Counted from the stretch's first letter, positions 1 through 8,054 are shown. The stretch: 64,000 nt of DNA from Enhygromyxa salina (GCF_002994615.1 NZ_PVNK01000165.1:81148-145147), one strand, 5' to 3'. Made by a program: numbers and translations. The notes: generated by a model from the sequence alone, not told the origin.

Positions 1-810
1 GCGTTCGAGGCCCTGGCCCCGTGGTCGACCGTCGATCTGTGGCTCAGCCGCCGCGCGTCGGCGGAGGGCTCGCAGTCAAAGTGGCTGGCCCACCTCTCGC
101 TGGTTCCGTTTGGGGCCGAGGGTGGGGGCGTCGACGCGGCCGAGGTCGAGCTCGCAGCCGAGGTCCTCGACGCCGTGCTCGCCGGCGGCGACGGGCAAGC
201 TGGCTACCGCCGCCTGCTCTCGCGCTTTCCTGACTCGGCGCGCGCGTCGAGCTACCGGGCCCGGGTCGGCGACGCACCCGAGCACCACGCGGCCGTCGGC
301 ATGGTCGAGCTCGGGGTCGTGGGCGCCCTGGTGCTGCCGGCCTTCACCGGCTACCTGGCCGAGGCCAAGACGACCGAGGCGACGGCCCAGACCCAGACGA
401 TCCTCGCCGCGGCCCTGCGCGCGCGCGAGGCTGCGGGCAGCTGCGAGCCCCTGCTCGGGAAGGCTGGACCGACGCCGCCGCTGGCAGTTTTGTGTCACGA
501 GGGCGCGGGCGGGCGCTGCCGAGCGGTCGCCGACCCGAGCGCGGGCGAGGGCCACTACCCGCGCTCGGCCTGGACCGAAGACCCGCTGTGGAAGGCGATC
601 GCCTACGCGCCCGACGACGCGCTCGGGCACCGCTTTCACTACTCGATCGAGGTCGAACTCGACGGCGCGCAGGGCTGCCGGATCACGGTCCAGGCCGTCG
701 GTGATCTCGACGGCGACGGGGTCTACTCGACCTACGAGCGGGTCGCGACGGTCGCCGCCGACGGCTCGCAGACCCTCGCGCCGCTGGGTATCGACCAGGG
801 CCAGGAGTAG
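1..810 (+). CDS. Pilin-like protein, 3' part (start lies upstream of the window)
   Basis: The frame is open from the first base, so the N-terminus is missing; about 269 residues are visible. About 100 residues in, the hydrophobic segment [14 protein letters not shown] followed by a Lys/Thr-rich helix resembles the N-terminal helix of type IV pilin-like proteins. The last part, with an [11 protein letters not shown] stretch and a GDLDGDG turn, is like minor pilin-like proteins I know from myxobacteria. The helix sits well inside the protein rather than at its start. The prepilin peptidase site is not canonical: Glu comes three residues after the Gly-Met pair, not at +5. The first 100 residues are not recognised. 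It may be a pilin-derived domain in a larger envelope protein. The pilin assignment rests on motif reading only. Confidence 0.6.
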   Translation, partial: AFEALAPWSTVDLWLSRRASAEGSQSKWLAHLSLVPFGAEGGGVDAAEVELAAEVLDAVLAGGDGQAGYRRLLSRFPDSARASSYRARVGDAPEHHAAVGMVELGVVGALVLPAFTGYLAEAKTTEATAQTQTILAAALRAREAAGSCEPLLGKAGPTPPLAVLCHEGAGGRCRAVADPSAGEGHYPRSAWTEDPLWKAIAYAPDDALGHRFHYSIEVELDGAQGCRITVQAVGDLDGDGVYSTYERVATVAADGSQTLAPLGIDQGQE

Positions 811-822
811 GGCCCACGGTGA

Positions 823-828
823 TACACT
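823..828 (+). promoter_or_regulatory. Possible -10 element of a leaderless promoter
   Basis: TACACT ends 7 bases before the ATG at 836, and no Shine-Dalgarno sequence fits in between. Transcription would then start at or next to the ATG. The same GTGAYACACT block with the same 7-base spacing precedes the ridA-like gene at 8055. No convincing -35 hexamer is visible. Confidence 0.4.
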
Positions 829-835
829 CGAGGCC

Positions 836-1957
836 ATGGATTCGACTGTACGTCGTCGCGCCGTGATCGGCTGTGCTCTCGGGTTGGTGTTGGCTTCGTC
901 GGCGTGTGGCAAGGACACGCTCGACGAGGGGACCACGCAAAACTCGAGCCTCGGCGACACGACCGGCGACGGAGACGGCGACACGGCCGGCGACGGAGAC
1001 GGCGACACGGCCGGCGACGGAGACGGCGACACGGCCGGCGACGGAGACGGCGACACGGCCGGCGACGGAGACGGCGACACGGCCGGCGACGGAGACGGTG
1101 ACACGGCCGGCGACGGAGACGGCGACAGCGGCGACGGCGACGGAGACAGCGGCGACGGAGACGGCGACGCCGACTGCGAGCCCCAGCCGGCGGCCGTCGA
1201 GTGTCAGCCCTACCCGGCACCGGGCCCCTTCGTGCCCAGCTACGCGCTCGACGACGACGACGATCCCGACGAGCCCGACGGGCCGGTGTTCGTGCCCGAC
1301 GCCGACGTCCCGGGGTCGAGCCAGTGCGACACCTTCACGCAGGACTGCCCCGAGGGCGAAAAGTGTGTGCCGTGGGCGAGCATGGGCGGGGGCTGGGACG
1401 CGACCAAGTGCGTGCCCGTGCTCGGTGAGCTCGAGCCGGGCGAGCCCTGCGTCTCGCAGGGGATCGTGGAGGCGACCGACGAGTGCGAGGTGGGGGCCTA
1501 CTGCCTGGCCTCCGACGGCCCCAACGGCAGCTGCGTCGAGCTGTGCGGTTGCAGCCCGGACACGCCAACCTGTGACACCGAGGGCACGACCTGCTCGATC
1601 AGCAACGAGGGCGTGATCGCGTGGTGCCTGCCGGTCTGCGATCCCGTCGACAGCTCGAGCTGCGGCGGCTCGGACATCTGCGTGAACTCGGCCGAGGACG
1701 GCAACTTCGTGTGCATCTTCTCCACCCAGCCCGACGAAGAGCCCGGCCAGCCCTGCGCCTTCCTCAACGACTGCCCCAACGGGACCATGTGCCTGCAGGG
1801 CGAGACGGTGCCGGACTGCCAGGGCGACTTCTGTTGCGGGTCGTTTTGTGACCTCGGCGCGCCCGACTGCGAGCCTGGAACCGAGTGCACGGCCTTCTTC
1901 CAGCAGGGCGCGGCGCCCGAGTGCCTCGACGACGTCGGCCTGTGCATCAGCGCGTGA
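836..1957 (+). CDS. Cys-rich secreted lipoprotein with Gly-Asp linker
   Basis: 373 residues. It starts with a lipoprotein signal peptide ([16 protein letters not shown]...) ending in the lipobox LASSAC, so it should be lipid-anchored outside the inner membrane. Residues about 40-110 are a low-complexity Gly-Asp-Gly-Asp-Thr-Ala linker encoded by a 24-base tandem repeat. The remaining 260 residues are rich in Cys spaced like disulfide-bonded, EGF-like or scavenger-type folds, with acidic patches ([10 protein letters not shown]). No enzymatic motif is visible. This is a common type of surface lipoprotein in Nannocystales, and the function is unknown. The ATG at 836 is chosen because upstream in-frame codons overlap the preceding gene and only this start gives a signal peptide. 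Confidence 0.8.
   Translation: MDSTVRRRAVIGCALGLVLASSACGKDTLDEGTTQNSSLGDTTGDGDGDTAGDGDGDTAGDGDGDTAGDGDGDTAGDGDGDTAGDGDGDTAGDGDGDSGDGDGDSGDGDGDADCEPQPAAVECQPYPAPGPFVPSYALDDDDDPDEPDGPVFVPDADVPGSSQCDTFTQDCPEGEKCVPWASMGGGWDATKCVPVLGELEPGEPCVSQGIVEATDECEVGAYCLASDGPNGSCVELCGCSPDTPTCDTEGTTCSISNEGVIAWCLPVCDPVDSSSCGGSDICVNSAEDGNFVCIFSTQPDEEPGQPCAFLNDCPNGTMCLQGETVPDCQGDFCCGSFCDLGAPDCEPGTECTAFFQQGAAPECLDDVGLCISA
963..1130 (+). repeat. 24-bp coding minisatellite, 7 units
   Basis: Seven consecutive units beginning CCGGCGACGGAGACGG, each 24 bases, start at 963, 987, 1011, 1035, 1059, 1083 and 1107. They are nearly identical at the base level and encode the Gly-Asp/Thr-Ala linker of the lipoprotein at 836. 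Length variation between strains is likely because the unit is a multiple of three. Confidence 0.9.
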
Positions 1958-2174
1958 GTCAAGCGAGGGTCGCGCCCGACGGCCGGCGAGCAGGGGCGGG
2001 GTGCCACTCGCGCTATCGCGCCGTCACGGGCCGTGATGGCGCTTGTGTCGGCCTTGCCGCGCCTTTGACCCGAGCCGACGGGTATCGCGCTCGCGCTCGA
2101 GAACGTGCCTCCGCCAGCGTTCGCGGCGACTTTCTCTGTTGACAGCACAGACCCGGGGTGTCAAGAAACGGAAT

Positions 2175-2233
2175 CGTATCCGTACGCTCGCCAGTCTCGT
2201 TCGGATACGGGAAGTGATCCGTACCCGACTGGC
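2175..2233 (+). promoter_or_regulatory. Possible structured 5' leader (pseudoknot-like) of the RNA-binding protein gene
   Basis: Two perfect inverted repeats interleave just upstream of the RRM gene: CGTATCCG (2175-2182) with CGGATACG (2202-2209), and GCCAGTC (2190-2196) with GACTGGC (2227-2233). The second left arm lies in the loop of the first stem, which is the layout of an H-type pseudoknot or of two competing stems. A perfect TTGACA lies upstream at 2139-2144, but no good -10 follows at 17 bases. Cold-shock-type RNA-binding genes often have regulatory leaders; the role here is inferred. Confidence 0.35.
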
Positions 2234-2248
2234 CACGCGAGAGAAAAA

Positions 2249-2677
2249 ATGTCGAAGAAGCTTTTTGTGGGCAGCCTCAGCTGGAACACCGATGACCACG
2301 CACTCCGAGCTGCGTTCGAGCAGTTCGGTCCGGTCGAGGACGCCAAGGTCATCAACGATCGGGACACCGGTCGCAGCCGAGGATTCGGCTTCGTCACCTT
2401 CGCCAGCGAAGAAGACGCTGCCAAAGCAATGGAAGAGATGAACGGTGCCACCCTCGACGGGCGCACCCTCAACGTCAACGAGGCCAAGGAGCGAGAGCGC
2501 CGTGGCGGCGGCGGCGGCGGTGGTGGTGGCTACGGCGGTGGTCGTGGCGGTGGCGGTGGCGGCTACGGTGGTGGCGGTGGCGGCGGCTACAACGATCGTG
2601 GCGGCGGCGGTGGTCGTGGTGGTCGTGGCGGCGGTGGCCGTGGCGGTCGCGGCGGTGGCCGTGGCGGCGGCTGGTGA
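2249..2677 (+). CDS. Glycine-rich RRM RNA-binding protein
   Basis: 142 residues. One RNA recognition motif fills residues 1-80, with RNP2 (LFVGSLSW) near the start and RNP1 (RGFGFVTF) about residue 50. The tail, about 55 residues, is almost pure Gly with Arg, Tyr and Asn (RGG/GGYGG type), as in bacterial and plant cold-induced glycine-rich proteins. It likely binds single-stranded RNA as a chaperone. The ATG at 2249 is chosen because the RRM begins directly after it; upstream in-frame codons read through the leader. The gene stands alone and ends at a strong terminator at 2704. Confidence 0.92.
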   Translation: MSKKLFVGSLSWNTDDHALRAAFEQFGPVEDAKVINDRDTGRSRGFGFVTFASEEDAAKAMEEMNGATLDGRTLNVNEAKERERRGGGGGGGGGYGGGRGGGGGGYGGGGGGGYNDRGGGGGRGGRGGGGRGGRGGGRGGGW

Positions 2678-2703
2678 GCCCACGCTGACGAATTCCAACG
2701 AGC

Positions 2704-2739
2704 AACACCCCGTCGCAGCGCGACGGGGTGTTTGTTTTT
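2704..2739 (+). terminator. Rho-independent terminator
   Basis: A perfect 13-bp stem (2704-2716 with 2720-2732) has a 3-base loop and is followed by a T-rich run to 2739. It lies 27 bases after the RRM stop. The convergent methyltransferase stops just beyond it, so the hairpin may serve both, though only the plus side has the T tract. Confidence 0.93.
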
Positions 2740-3768
2740 CTAGCGTTTTTTCCAGACGGTGACCTCGGAGACGAAGCCCTTGGTGCTCGTGTCGCCGAAG
2801 ATCGTGCCGTCCGCGGCCACCCGCTCGAACAGCTCGAAGAAGCGCAGGTAGTCGTCGCGGACGACCGGCTCGACCACGCCGATCTCGTCGGCCGCGCTGG
2901 CCACGGTCTTGCCCTTGACCGAGTTGCGCAGGACCACGTAGTCGCTGACGAGCGCCTGGACGAGCGCGCTGTAGTTCTCGACCACGCGCGGCTCCATCTC
3001 CTGAAACGAGACCGAGTTGACGAACAGCTCGAAGCTGCCGCGGAGCTTGGGCAGCTGCCACGCGCACAGGACCGCCCCGCGAAAGCCCTGGCCGCGGAGC
3101 TGGTCGAGATCGATGACCTCGAGCTCGCGGGTGTGGTCGTAGGTCGCGATCGCGTCGGCCCCGAACACCTGGCGGAGGTAGTAGCTCGACACGAAGGAGA
3201 GCGGGGGGATGTCGACGTTGACGTAGAACGCGTCTGGATCGCCCGAGAGCAGGATCTCGCCGAGGGTCCCGAACCCGCCGCCGATCTCCAGTACGTTGCG
3301 GACCGCGTGGGTGTCGACGGTCTTCTTGAGCAGCGCGAGCATCCTGAGGTAGCGCAGCGCCGAGCACGAGAAGCGCCGGCCCTCGAACACGAACTGCTCG
3401 TCGGGCCGGCCGACCTCGCTCTCGCTGAAGGCGGCGAGTTGCGGGCGCCCGGGTTTGTCGGCCGCGGCGACGATCGCAAATTCACGCTCGGCGATGACCC
3501 GGGCGCGTCGCTGCCACGGATGCTCTCCGACGAAGCCGAGGGCCGACGCGAGCTGGCGCTGGATCGGCGAGGCCCGGCGGAACACCGGGACGAAGAAGCG
3601 CAGGGCGCTGGGGTGGCGGCGAAAGCTGGCCGGCCCGCGGGTCTCGAGCTCGGCCACGATCAGATCGCTGCACGGCTGCCAGAACCGGGTTGGACGGTAG
3701 AGCTCCGGCGCCGCGGCGGCGTCGGCGAGCATGGTCTGGAGCAGCGGGAGCTCCGTGGGGGTCGGCAT
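2740..3768 (-). CDS. Putative sugar O-methyltransferase
   Basis: 342 residues. The SAM-binding glycine motif VLEIGGGFGTLGEIL is central, and the C-terminal part fits the putative sugar O-methyltransferase family that sits in polysaccharide and O-antigen clusters. The N-terminal 130 residues are helical and lack known motifs. It probably methylates a sugar hydroxyl on a surface glycan. The start MPTPTEL is chosen because upstream the frame runs into the repeat element at 3780-4002 and would be artefactual. The neighbouring glycosyltransferase lies on the same strand, 230 bases upstream, beyond the repeat. Confidence 0.78.
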   Translation of the reverse strand: MPTPTELPLLQTMLADAAAAPELYRPTRFWQPCSDLIVAELETRGPASFRRHPSALRFFVPVFRRASPIQRQLASALGFVGEHPWQRRARVIAEREFAIVAAADKPGRPQLAAFSESEVGRPDEQFVFEGRRFSCSALRYLRMLALLKKTVDTHAVRNVLEIGGGFGTLGEILLSGDPDAFYVNVDIPPLSFVSSYYLRQVFGADAIATYDHTRELEVIDLDQLRGQGFRGAVLCAWQLPKLRGSFELFVNSVSFQEMEPRVVENYSALVQALVSDYVVLRNSVKGKTVASAADEIGVVEPVVRDDYLRFFELFERVAADGTIFGDTSTKGFVSEVTVWKKR

Positions 3769-3779
3769 CGCCCAGGAGA

Positions 3780-4002
3780 CTAGCAGCCCGGGGTGCAATG
3801 CCTCGCGCCGCCTCGCGCCGGAATGTTCGCCGAGGGCTTTGTCGCCAAAACTTGCAGTACGCCCGGTACAGCGGCGTTTTGGCCTCGCGCCGGAATGTTC
3901 GCCGAGGGCTTTGTCGCCAAAACTTGCAGTACGCCCGGTACAGCGGCGTTTTGGCTTCGCGCCGAGGGCTTTGTCGCCAAAACTTGCAGTACGGGCTGCT
4001 AG
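3780..4002. repeat. CTAG-bounded dispersed repeat element, copy A (with internal tandem repeats)
   Basis: The element is bordered by CTAG at both ends (3780-3783 and 3999-4002). The ends are inverted: CTAGCAGCCCG reads inward on the left, and the same 11 bases read inward from the right on the other strand. Inside are two near-identical 72-bp units (3811-3882, 3883-3954) and a partial third (3955-3992), each containing CGCCGAGGGCTTTGTCGCC and a CCAAAAC/GTTTTGG inverted repeat. The right-hand CTAG contains the stop codon of the minus-strand glycosyltransferase. Related copies are at 41525, 45575 and 63640. There is no transposase, so it is non-autonomous (MITE- or REP-like). Confidence 0.8.
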
Positions 4003-4775
4003 CCCAGGCCCAAGGGTTGGCGGCGCTCGCCCCAGCCGCGCCAGTTCTTGACCGTCACGCGCTTGGTCAGGTGATAGCGGATGTCGTTGAGTGACTTGCG
4101 AAGGGGCTTCTTGCCGCGCTCGCTCGGGTGCCATTGGTGGAGCATCGCGGTCTGATCTTGGATCCAGACCTCGCGGAGGCCGACACGCCCGGCACGAAAG
4201 CGCAGGTCGTTGTCTTCCTGGCCCCAAAACGAGAAGCCCTCGTCGTAGCCGCGCACGCGCTCGAAGAACTCGCGCCGCGCGACCTGGCACGCGCCCGTGC
4301 CCGTGGCCTTGCGAAAGGGCGCGCTGGCCAGGAGCTCGGGGAAGTCTTCGAGCGCCCACTGCTGCTCGGCGAGGCGCTCGGGCAGGTCACGGCAGTGACA
4401 CACGACGAAGGCCTGATCGCGCTCGCGGGCCTGAACTTCGAGCAAGGTCGGCACGAAGTTGGGCGCGAAGATCATGTCTGCGTCGGTGCAAAACACGTAG
4501 CGGCCAGTCGCGCGCTGGATGCCGTGGTTGAGGGCCCGCGCCCGGTTCCAGGTCTGCGTTGTCTCGACGCGAACCACCTGCGCGCCGTGGTGGTCGGCAT
4601 ACTCGTGGAGGACCGCGGCCTGGGCCGGGGCGCTGCCGAAGTCGGTGATCACGATCTCGATGGTGCCGGGCTCGACGTCCTGCCACCGCAGCGAGCGGAG
4701 GCAGTTCTCGAGTCGGGGGCCGCTGCGATCGCGGACCGGGATCACCGCGCTGATCTGCGCTCGGGGCCGTGGCAT
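3999..4775 (-). CDS. Family 2 glycosyltransferase
   Basis: 258 residues. It opens with a GT-A nucleotide-sugar fold (ISAVIPVRDRSG), has the metal-binding DAD motif in FCTDADMIF, and continues with a galactosyltransferase-like segment GYDEGFSFWGQEDNDL. This matches GT2 enzymes of the chondroitin-synthase-like type with a GT7-like C-terminal region. It probably transfers a sugar to a surface polysaccharide in the cytoplasm. The stop codon TAG is part of the CTAG edge of the repeat element. The divergent aminotransferase at 4997 suggests one glycan cluster. Start MPRPRAQ is the first Met before the fold. Confidence 0.85.
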   Translation of the reverse strand: MPRPRAQISAVIPVRDRSGPRLENCLRSLRWQDVEPGTIEIVITDFGSAPAQAAVLHEYADHHGAQVVRVETTQTWNRARALNHGIQRATGRYVFCTDADMIFAPNFVPTLLEVQARERDQAFVVCHCRDLPERLAEQQWALEDFPELLASAPFRKATGTGACQVARREFFERVRGYDEGFSFWGQEDNDLRFRAGRVGLREVWIQDQTAMLHQWHPSERGKKPLRKSLNDIRYHLTKRVTVKNWRGWGERRQPLGLG

Positions 4776-4996
4776 CGAGGCGACGCGGTCTGCTGCCTAC
4801 TCGGCGGCGCTGGCGAAGACCCGCGCGAGCGGGGCACTCGGCGACCCAGTCCCAAGCGCCAGGATGGCTGCGTTGTTTCGAATTTTCATCGTGGTGTCCG
4901 CGACAGTTTTGGGCCTACACCGGGTGCTCTGGGCCGTCAAGTAAGACCGGTTGACACGCCGCGCGCCGGCTGGGAGGGTCCTTCGCCGAGCGAACC

Positions 4997-6160
4997 ATGG
5001 CCGATGACATCCTGCCCTACGGGCGCCAGTGGATCGACGAAGACGACGTTGCAGCGGTCGTGGAGGCCCTGCGCGGGGCCTACCTCACGACCGGGCCGAC
5101 GGTCGCGCGCTTCGAGGCCGCGCTGGCCGAATTCGTCGGCGCTCGGCGTGCGGTCGCGGTCTGCAACGGGACCGCGGCGCTCCACGCCGCGTGTGCGGCC
5201 GCGGGCCTCGGGCCCGGCGACGAGGTCCTGGTCCCGGCGTTGACCTTTCTGGCCAGCGCCAACTGTGCCCGCTACGTTGGCGCCGAGCCGGTGTTCGTCG
5301 ACGTCGATCCCCGCTCGGGGCTGATCGACGTCGCAGACGCGGCCCGCCACGTCGGCCCCCGGACCCGGGCGATCATCCCGGTCCATCTCAACGGTCGTCC
5401 GGTCGATCTCGACGGGGTCCGAGCGCTCGCCGACGCGCACGATCTGACGGTGATCGAGGACGCCGCCCACGCTCTGGGCGCGCGCTACCAAGACACGCGG
5501 ATCGGTGACTGCGCCCGCTCGGACATGACGATCTTCTCGTTCCACCCGGTCAAGCACGTGACGACCGCCGAGGGTGGGGCGATCACCACGGCCAAGCCCG
5601 AGCTCGCCGAGGCGCTCGAGGTGTTTCGCAACCACGGCATGGTCCGCGAGCCCGCGAAGCTGCGCCAGCCGGCGCCGGGGCCCTGGTACTACGAGCAGCA
5701 GAGCCTGGGCTACAACTACCGGATCACGGATCTACAGTGCGCGCTGGGCATCAGCCAGCTCGCCAAGCTCGACCGCTTCCTCGCCCGGCGGCGCGAGCTC
5801 GCGGCTCGCTACGATCGTCTGTTCGCCGCGGTCGAGGGCGTCGAGCCCGTCGCCGTCGGGACGCCGGACTCGGTCAGCGCGTATCACCTCTACGCCGTGC
5901 ACTGCGACTTCGCCGGGGCAGGCACGACCCGGGCGGCGGTCATGGCGGGGCTGCGCGAGCGGGGGATCCTGACCCAGGTTCACTACATCCCGGTCCCGGC
6001 GCAGCCTTACTACATCGAGCGTGGCGCAGACATCAGCCGCTACCCGGGCGCGGCGGCCTACTACGCGGGGATCTTGAGCCTGCCGATGTTCCCGGCGATG
6101 GCCGACGCGGACGTCGACCGCGTGGTCGAGGCGCTCGCAGCTGGGCTCGGCGCGGGCTAG
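4997..6160 (+). CDS. pseC: PseC-like sugar aminotransferase (DegT/DnrJ/EryC1 family)
   Basis: 387 residues, the usual family length. This PLP enzyme aminates C4 of a UDP-4-keto-6-deoxy-sugar. The PLP lysine is K186 in HPVKHVTTAEGGA. The aldimine and phosphate-contact segments VCNGTAALHAAC and VIEDAAHALGA are also visible. The close match to the PseC subgroup and the SpsF-SpsG gene directly after it point to the pseudaminic-like nonulosonic acid pathway, step 2 (UDP-4-amino-4,6-dideoxy-AltNAc). PseB, PseH and PseI are not in the window. The ATG at 4997 gives the expected N-terminus (ILPYGRQWIDEDD). Confidence 0.88.
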   Translation: MADDILPYGRQWIDEDDVAAVVEALRGAYLTTGPTVARFEAALAEFVGARRAVAVCNGTAALHAACAAAGLGPGDEVLVPALTFLASANCARYVGAEPVFVDVDPRSGLIDVADAARHVGPRTRAIIPVHLNGRPVDLDGVRALADAHDLTVIEDAAHALGARYQDTRIGDCARSDMTIFSFHPVKHVTTAEGGAITTAKPELAEALEVFRNHGMVREPAKLRQPAPGPWYYEQQSLGYNYRITDLQCALGISQLAKLDRFLARRRELAARYDRLFAAVEGVEPVAVGTPDSVSAYHLYAVHCDFAGAGTTRAAVMAGLRERGILTQVHYIPVPAQPYYIERGADISRYPGAAAYYAGILSLPMFPAMADADVDRVVEALAAGLGAG

Positions 6161-6177
6161 GAGGTTCTCTTTTGGTG

Positions 6178-8007
6178 ATGCCTGCGACTGACCAAGCTCG
6201 CGCTGTGATCGTGATCGTCCAGGCGCGGATGGGCTCGTCGCGGCTGCCGGGCAAGGTCCTGCGCGAGGCCGGCGAGCTCAGCTTGCTCGCGCACCTGACC
6301 CGACGCCTGCGCCGGGCCAGCGCGCCGACGCAGCTCGTGGTAGCGACGACCGTCGAGCCCAGCGACGACGAGCTCGCCGAGGCCTGCGAGGCGCTGGGCC
6401 TGACCGTGCACCGCGGCCCCGTCGACGACGTGCTCGCGCGCTTTCACGGCGCGCTCGCGCAGCTCGCCGCGGCGCCCGAGGACCTCGTGGTTCGCGTGAC
6501 CGGCGACTGTCCGCTGCTCGATCCCGACGAGCTCGATCGCCTCGTCGACGAATTCCTCAGCCGAGCGCCGAGCGCCGAGGCCGTCGACTACCTCACCAAC
6601 CAAGCGGGCGAGCGCCGCCGGATCCCCCGGGGTCTCGACGTCGAGGTGTTCACCGTCGCGGGCCTCGAGCGAGCCCAGCGCGAGGCCAGCATGGCCGGCG
6701 ACCGCGAGCACGTGACGCCCTATTTTTATCGTGAGCCCGGCCGCTTCCGCGTGGCCGTCAGCGATCCGCCAGGCGCGGACCTCGGCCACCTGCGCCTGAC
6801 CGTCGACACGCCCGCGGACCTCGAGGTCGTCGACGCGATCGTCCGCGCGCTCGGGCCCGACGCGAGCACCGCGGCGATCGCCGCTTGGTTGGCCGCGCAC
6901 CCCAAGGTCGCCCAGCGCAACGCCGAGGTGCGCCAAAAATCGATCGACTCCGACATGGAGGCCCGGGCCGCGCGGGTCCGCGCTCGACGCCTGCTCGCGC
7001 GGGCCGACGCGGGCGGGGCGACGGGCTTCGGTCACGTCACGCGGGTCGGCGCGCTGCTCGACGCGTGGGTCGAGCTCGGGGGCCACGCGACCCTCGTCGG
7101 CCGCGGCGTGGTCGGGGCGGTCCGCGAGCGCCTGCTCGCGTCCGGGGTCGAGCTCGTCGACGGTGGCGACGCGGACTTCGACGCCCGGATCGACCAGGCC
7201 GACGCGCTGTGCGTCGACGGCTACGCGTTCGGGCGCGCGGACCAGGAGCGCTGGCAGGCTCGGCGGGCGCTGCTGGCGATCGACGATCTCGCCGCCCACG
7301 AGCAGCTCGCCGATCTGGTCGTCAACCAGATCCTCGACTTCCCGCCCGAGCGCTACGCGACCGCGGCCTGGACCCGGCTGCTGATCGGCCACCCCTACGT
7401 GCTCCTGCGCCGAGAATTTCGCCGCGCGGGCGCGGACGCTGGCGGGCCCTCTGCTCGGGTCGTCGTGACCTTTGGCGGCACGGACCCAGCCGGGCTGAGC
7501 GCGCCCTTCGTCGAGGCCCTGCTCGCGCAGCTCGAGCCCAGCTCGCAGATCGTCTTGATCGTCGGCCGTGGCGTCGACGCTGACGCGCGCGCGCAGCTCG
7601 AAGCGTTGGCGGCGGCGAACGAGCGCCTCGAGCTCCGCGTCGACGTGCGTGAGATGGCCGCGCTGCTCGCGAGCGCGACGCTGTGCGTGAGCGCGGCCGG
7701 GACCACGGTCTGGGAGGCGATGGCGAGCGGCGTCCCGGTCGTGTGTGTGGCCGTGGCCGACAACCAGCGTCCGGTGATCGCCGGGATCGAGCGCCGCGCC
7801 GCCGGGGTCAGCCTGGGCTGGCACCAGGAGCTCGACCTCGCTCGCGCCGCGCGGAGGATCCGGGCCCTGCTCGCCGATCCAGCGGGCCTCGCCGAGCTCG
7901 GCGCGAGGGGCCGGGCGACGGTCGACGGCCGCGGTGTCTACCGAGTCATCGACGCCCTGCTCGACGTGATCGACCGGCGCGGCGAGGGCTCCGAGGGCCT
8001 TCGCTGA
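6178..8007 (+). CDS. Fused SpsF-type cytidylyltransferase and SpsG/PseG-type hydrolase
   Basis: 609 residues, two enzymes in one chain. Residues 1-245 are an SpsF-type nucleotidyltransferase: QARMGSSRLPGKVL is the CTP-binding signature, and RVTGDCPLLDP carries the metal-binding Asp. Residues 260-609 are a PseG/SpsG UDP-sugar hydrolase, a GT-B-like fold. H286 in GFGHVTRV sits at the family's catalytic His, and the UDP-binding half includes SAAGTTVWEAMASG. Together they would remove UDP from the diamino sugar and make the CMP-nonulosonate. An AGGAGG site (6159-6164) overlaps the pseC stop, so the genes are coupled. GTG 6175 or TTG 6172 would fit its spacing as well as the ATG. Linker and fold limits are by eye. 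Confidence 0.85.
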   Translation: MPATDQARAVIVIVQARMGSSRLPGKVLREAGELSLLAHLTRRLRRASAPTQLVVATTVEPSDDELAEACEALGLTVHRGPVDDVLARFHGALAQLAAAPEDLVVRVTGDCPLLDPDELDRLVDEFLSRAPSAEAVDYLTNQAGERRRIPRGLDVEVFTVAGLERAQREASMAGDREHVTPYFYREPGRFRVAVSDPPGADLGHLRLTVDTPADLEVVDAIVRALGPDASTAAIAAWLAAHPKVAQRNAEVRQKSIDSDMEARAARVRARRLLARADAGGATGFGHVTRVGALLDAWVELGGHATLVGRGVVGAVRERLLASGVELVDGGDADFDARIDQADALCVDGYAFGRADQERWQARRALLAIDDLAAHEQLADLVVNQILDFPPERYATAAWTRLLIGHPYVLLRREFRRAGADAGGPSARVVVTFGGTDPAGLSAPFVEALLAQLEPSSQIVLIVGRGVDADARAQLEALAAANERLELRVDVREMAALLASATLCVSAAGTTVWEAMASGVPVVCVAVADNQRPVIAGIERRAAGVSLGWHQELDLARAARRIRALLADPAGLAELGARGRATVDGRGVYRVIDALLDVIDRRGEGSEGLR

Positions 8008-8041
8008 GTCGTTCACCCTCGCGTTGACCCTGCCCAGGTGA

Positions 8042-8047
8042 CACACT
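8042..8047 (+). promoter_or_regulatory. Possible -10 element of a leaderless promoter
   Basis: CACACT in the block GTGACACACT ends 7 bases before the ATG at 8055. The arrangement matches that at 823-828 base for base in spacing. No Shine-Dalgarno is present. A TTGACC lies at 8024-8029 but only 12 bases upstream, too close for a standard -35. Confidence 0.35.
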
Positions 8048-8054
8048 GCGGCTG

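Noticed and set aside
3768..4359. N-terminal extension of the methyltransferase frame through the repeat element
   Set aside because: The extension would be read from repeat sequence and antisense of the glycosyltransferase; the ATG at 3768 gives a normal protein.
8024..8047. Standard -35/-10 promoter before the RidA-like gene
   Set aside because: TTGACC is only 12 bases from the -10-like element, too short for a sigma-70 promoter.
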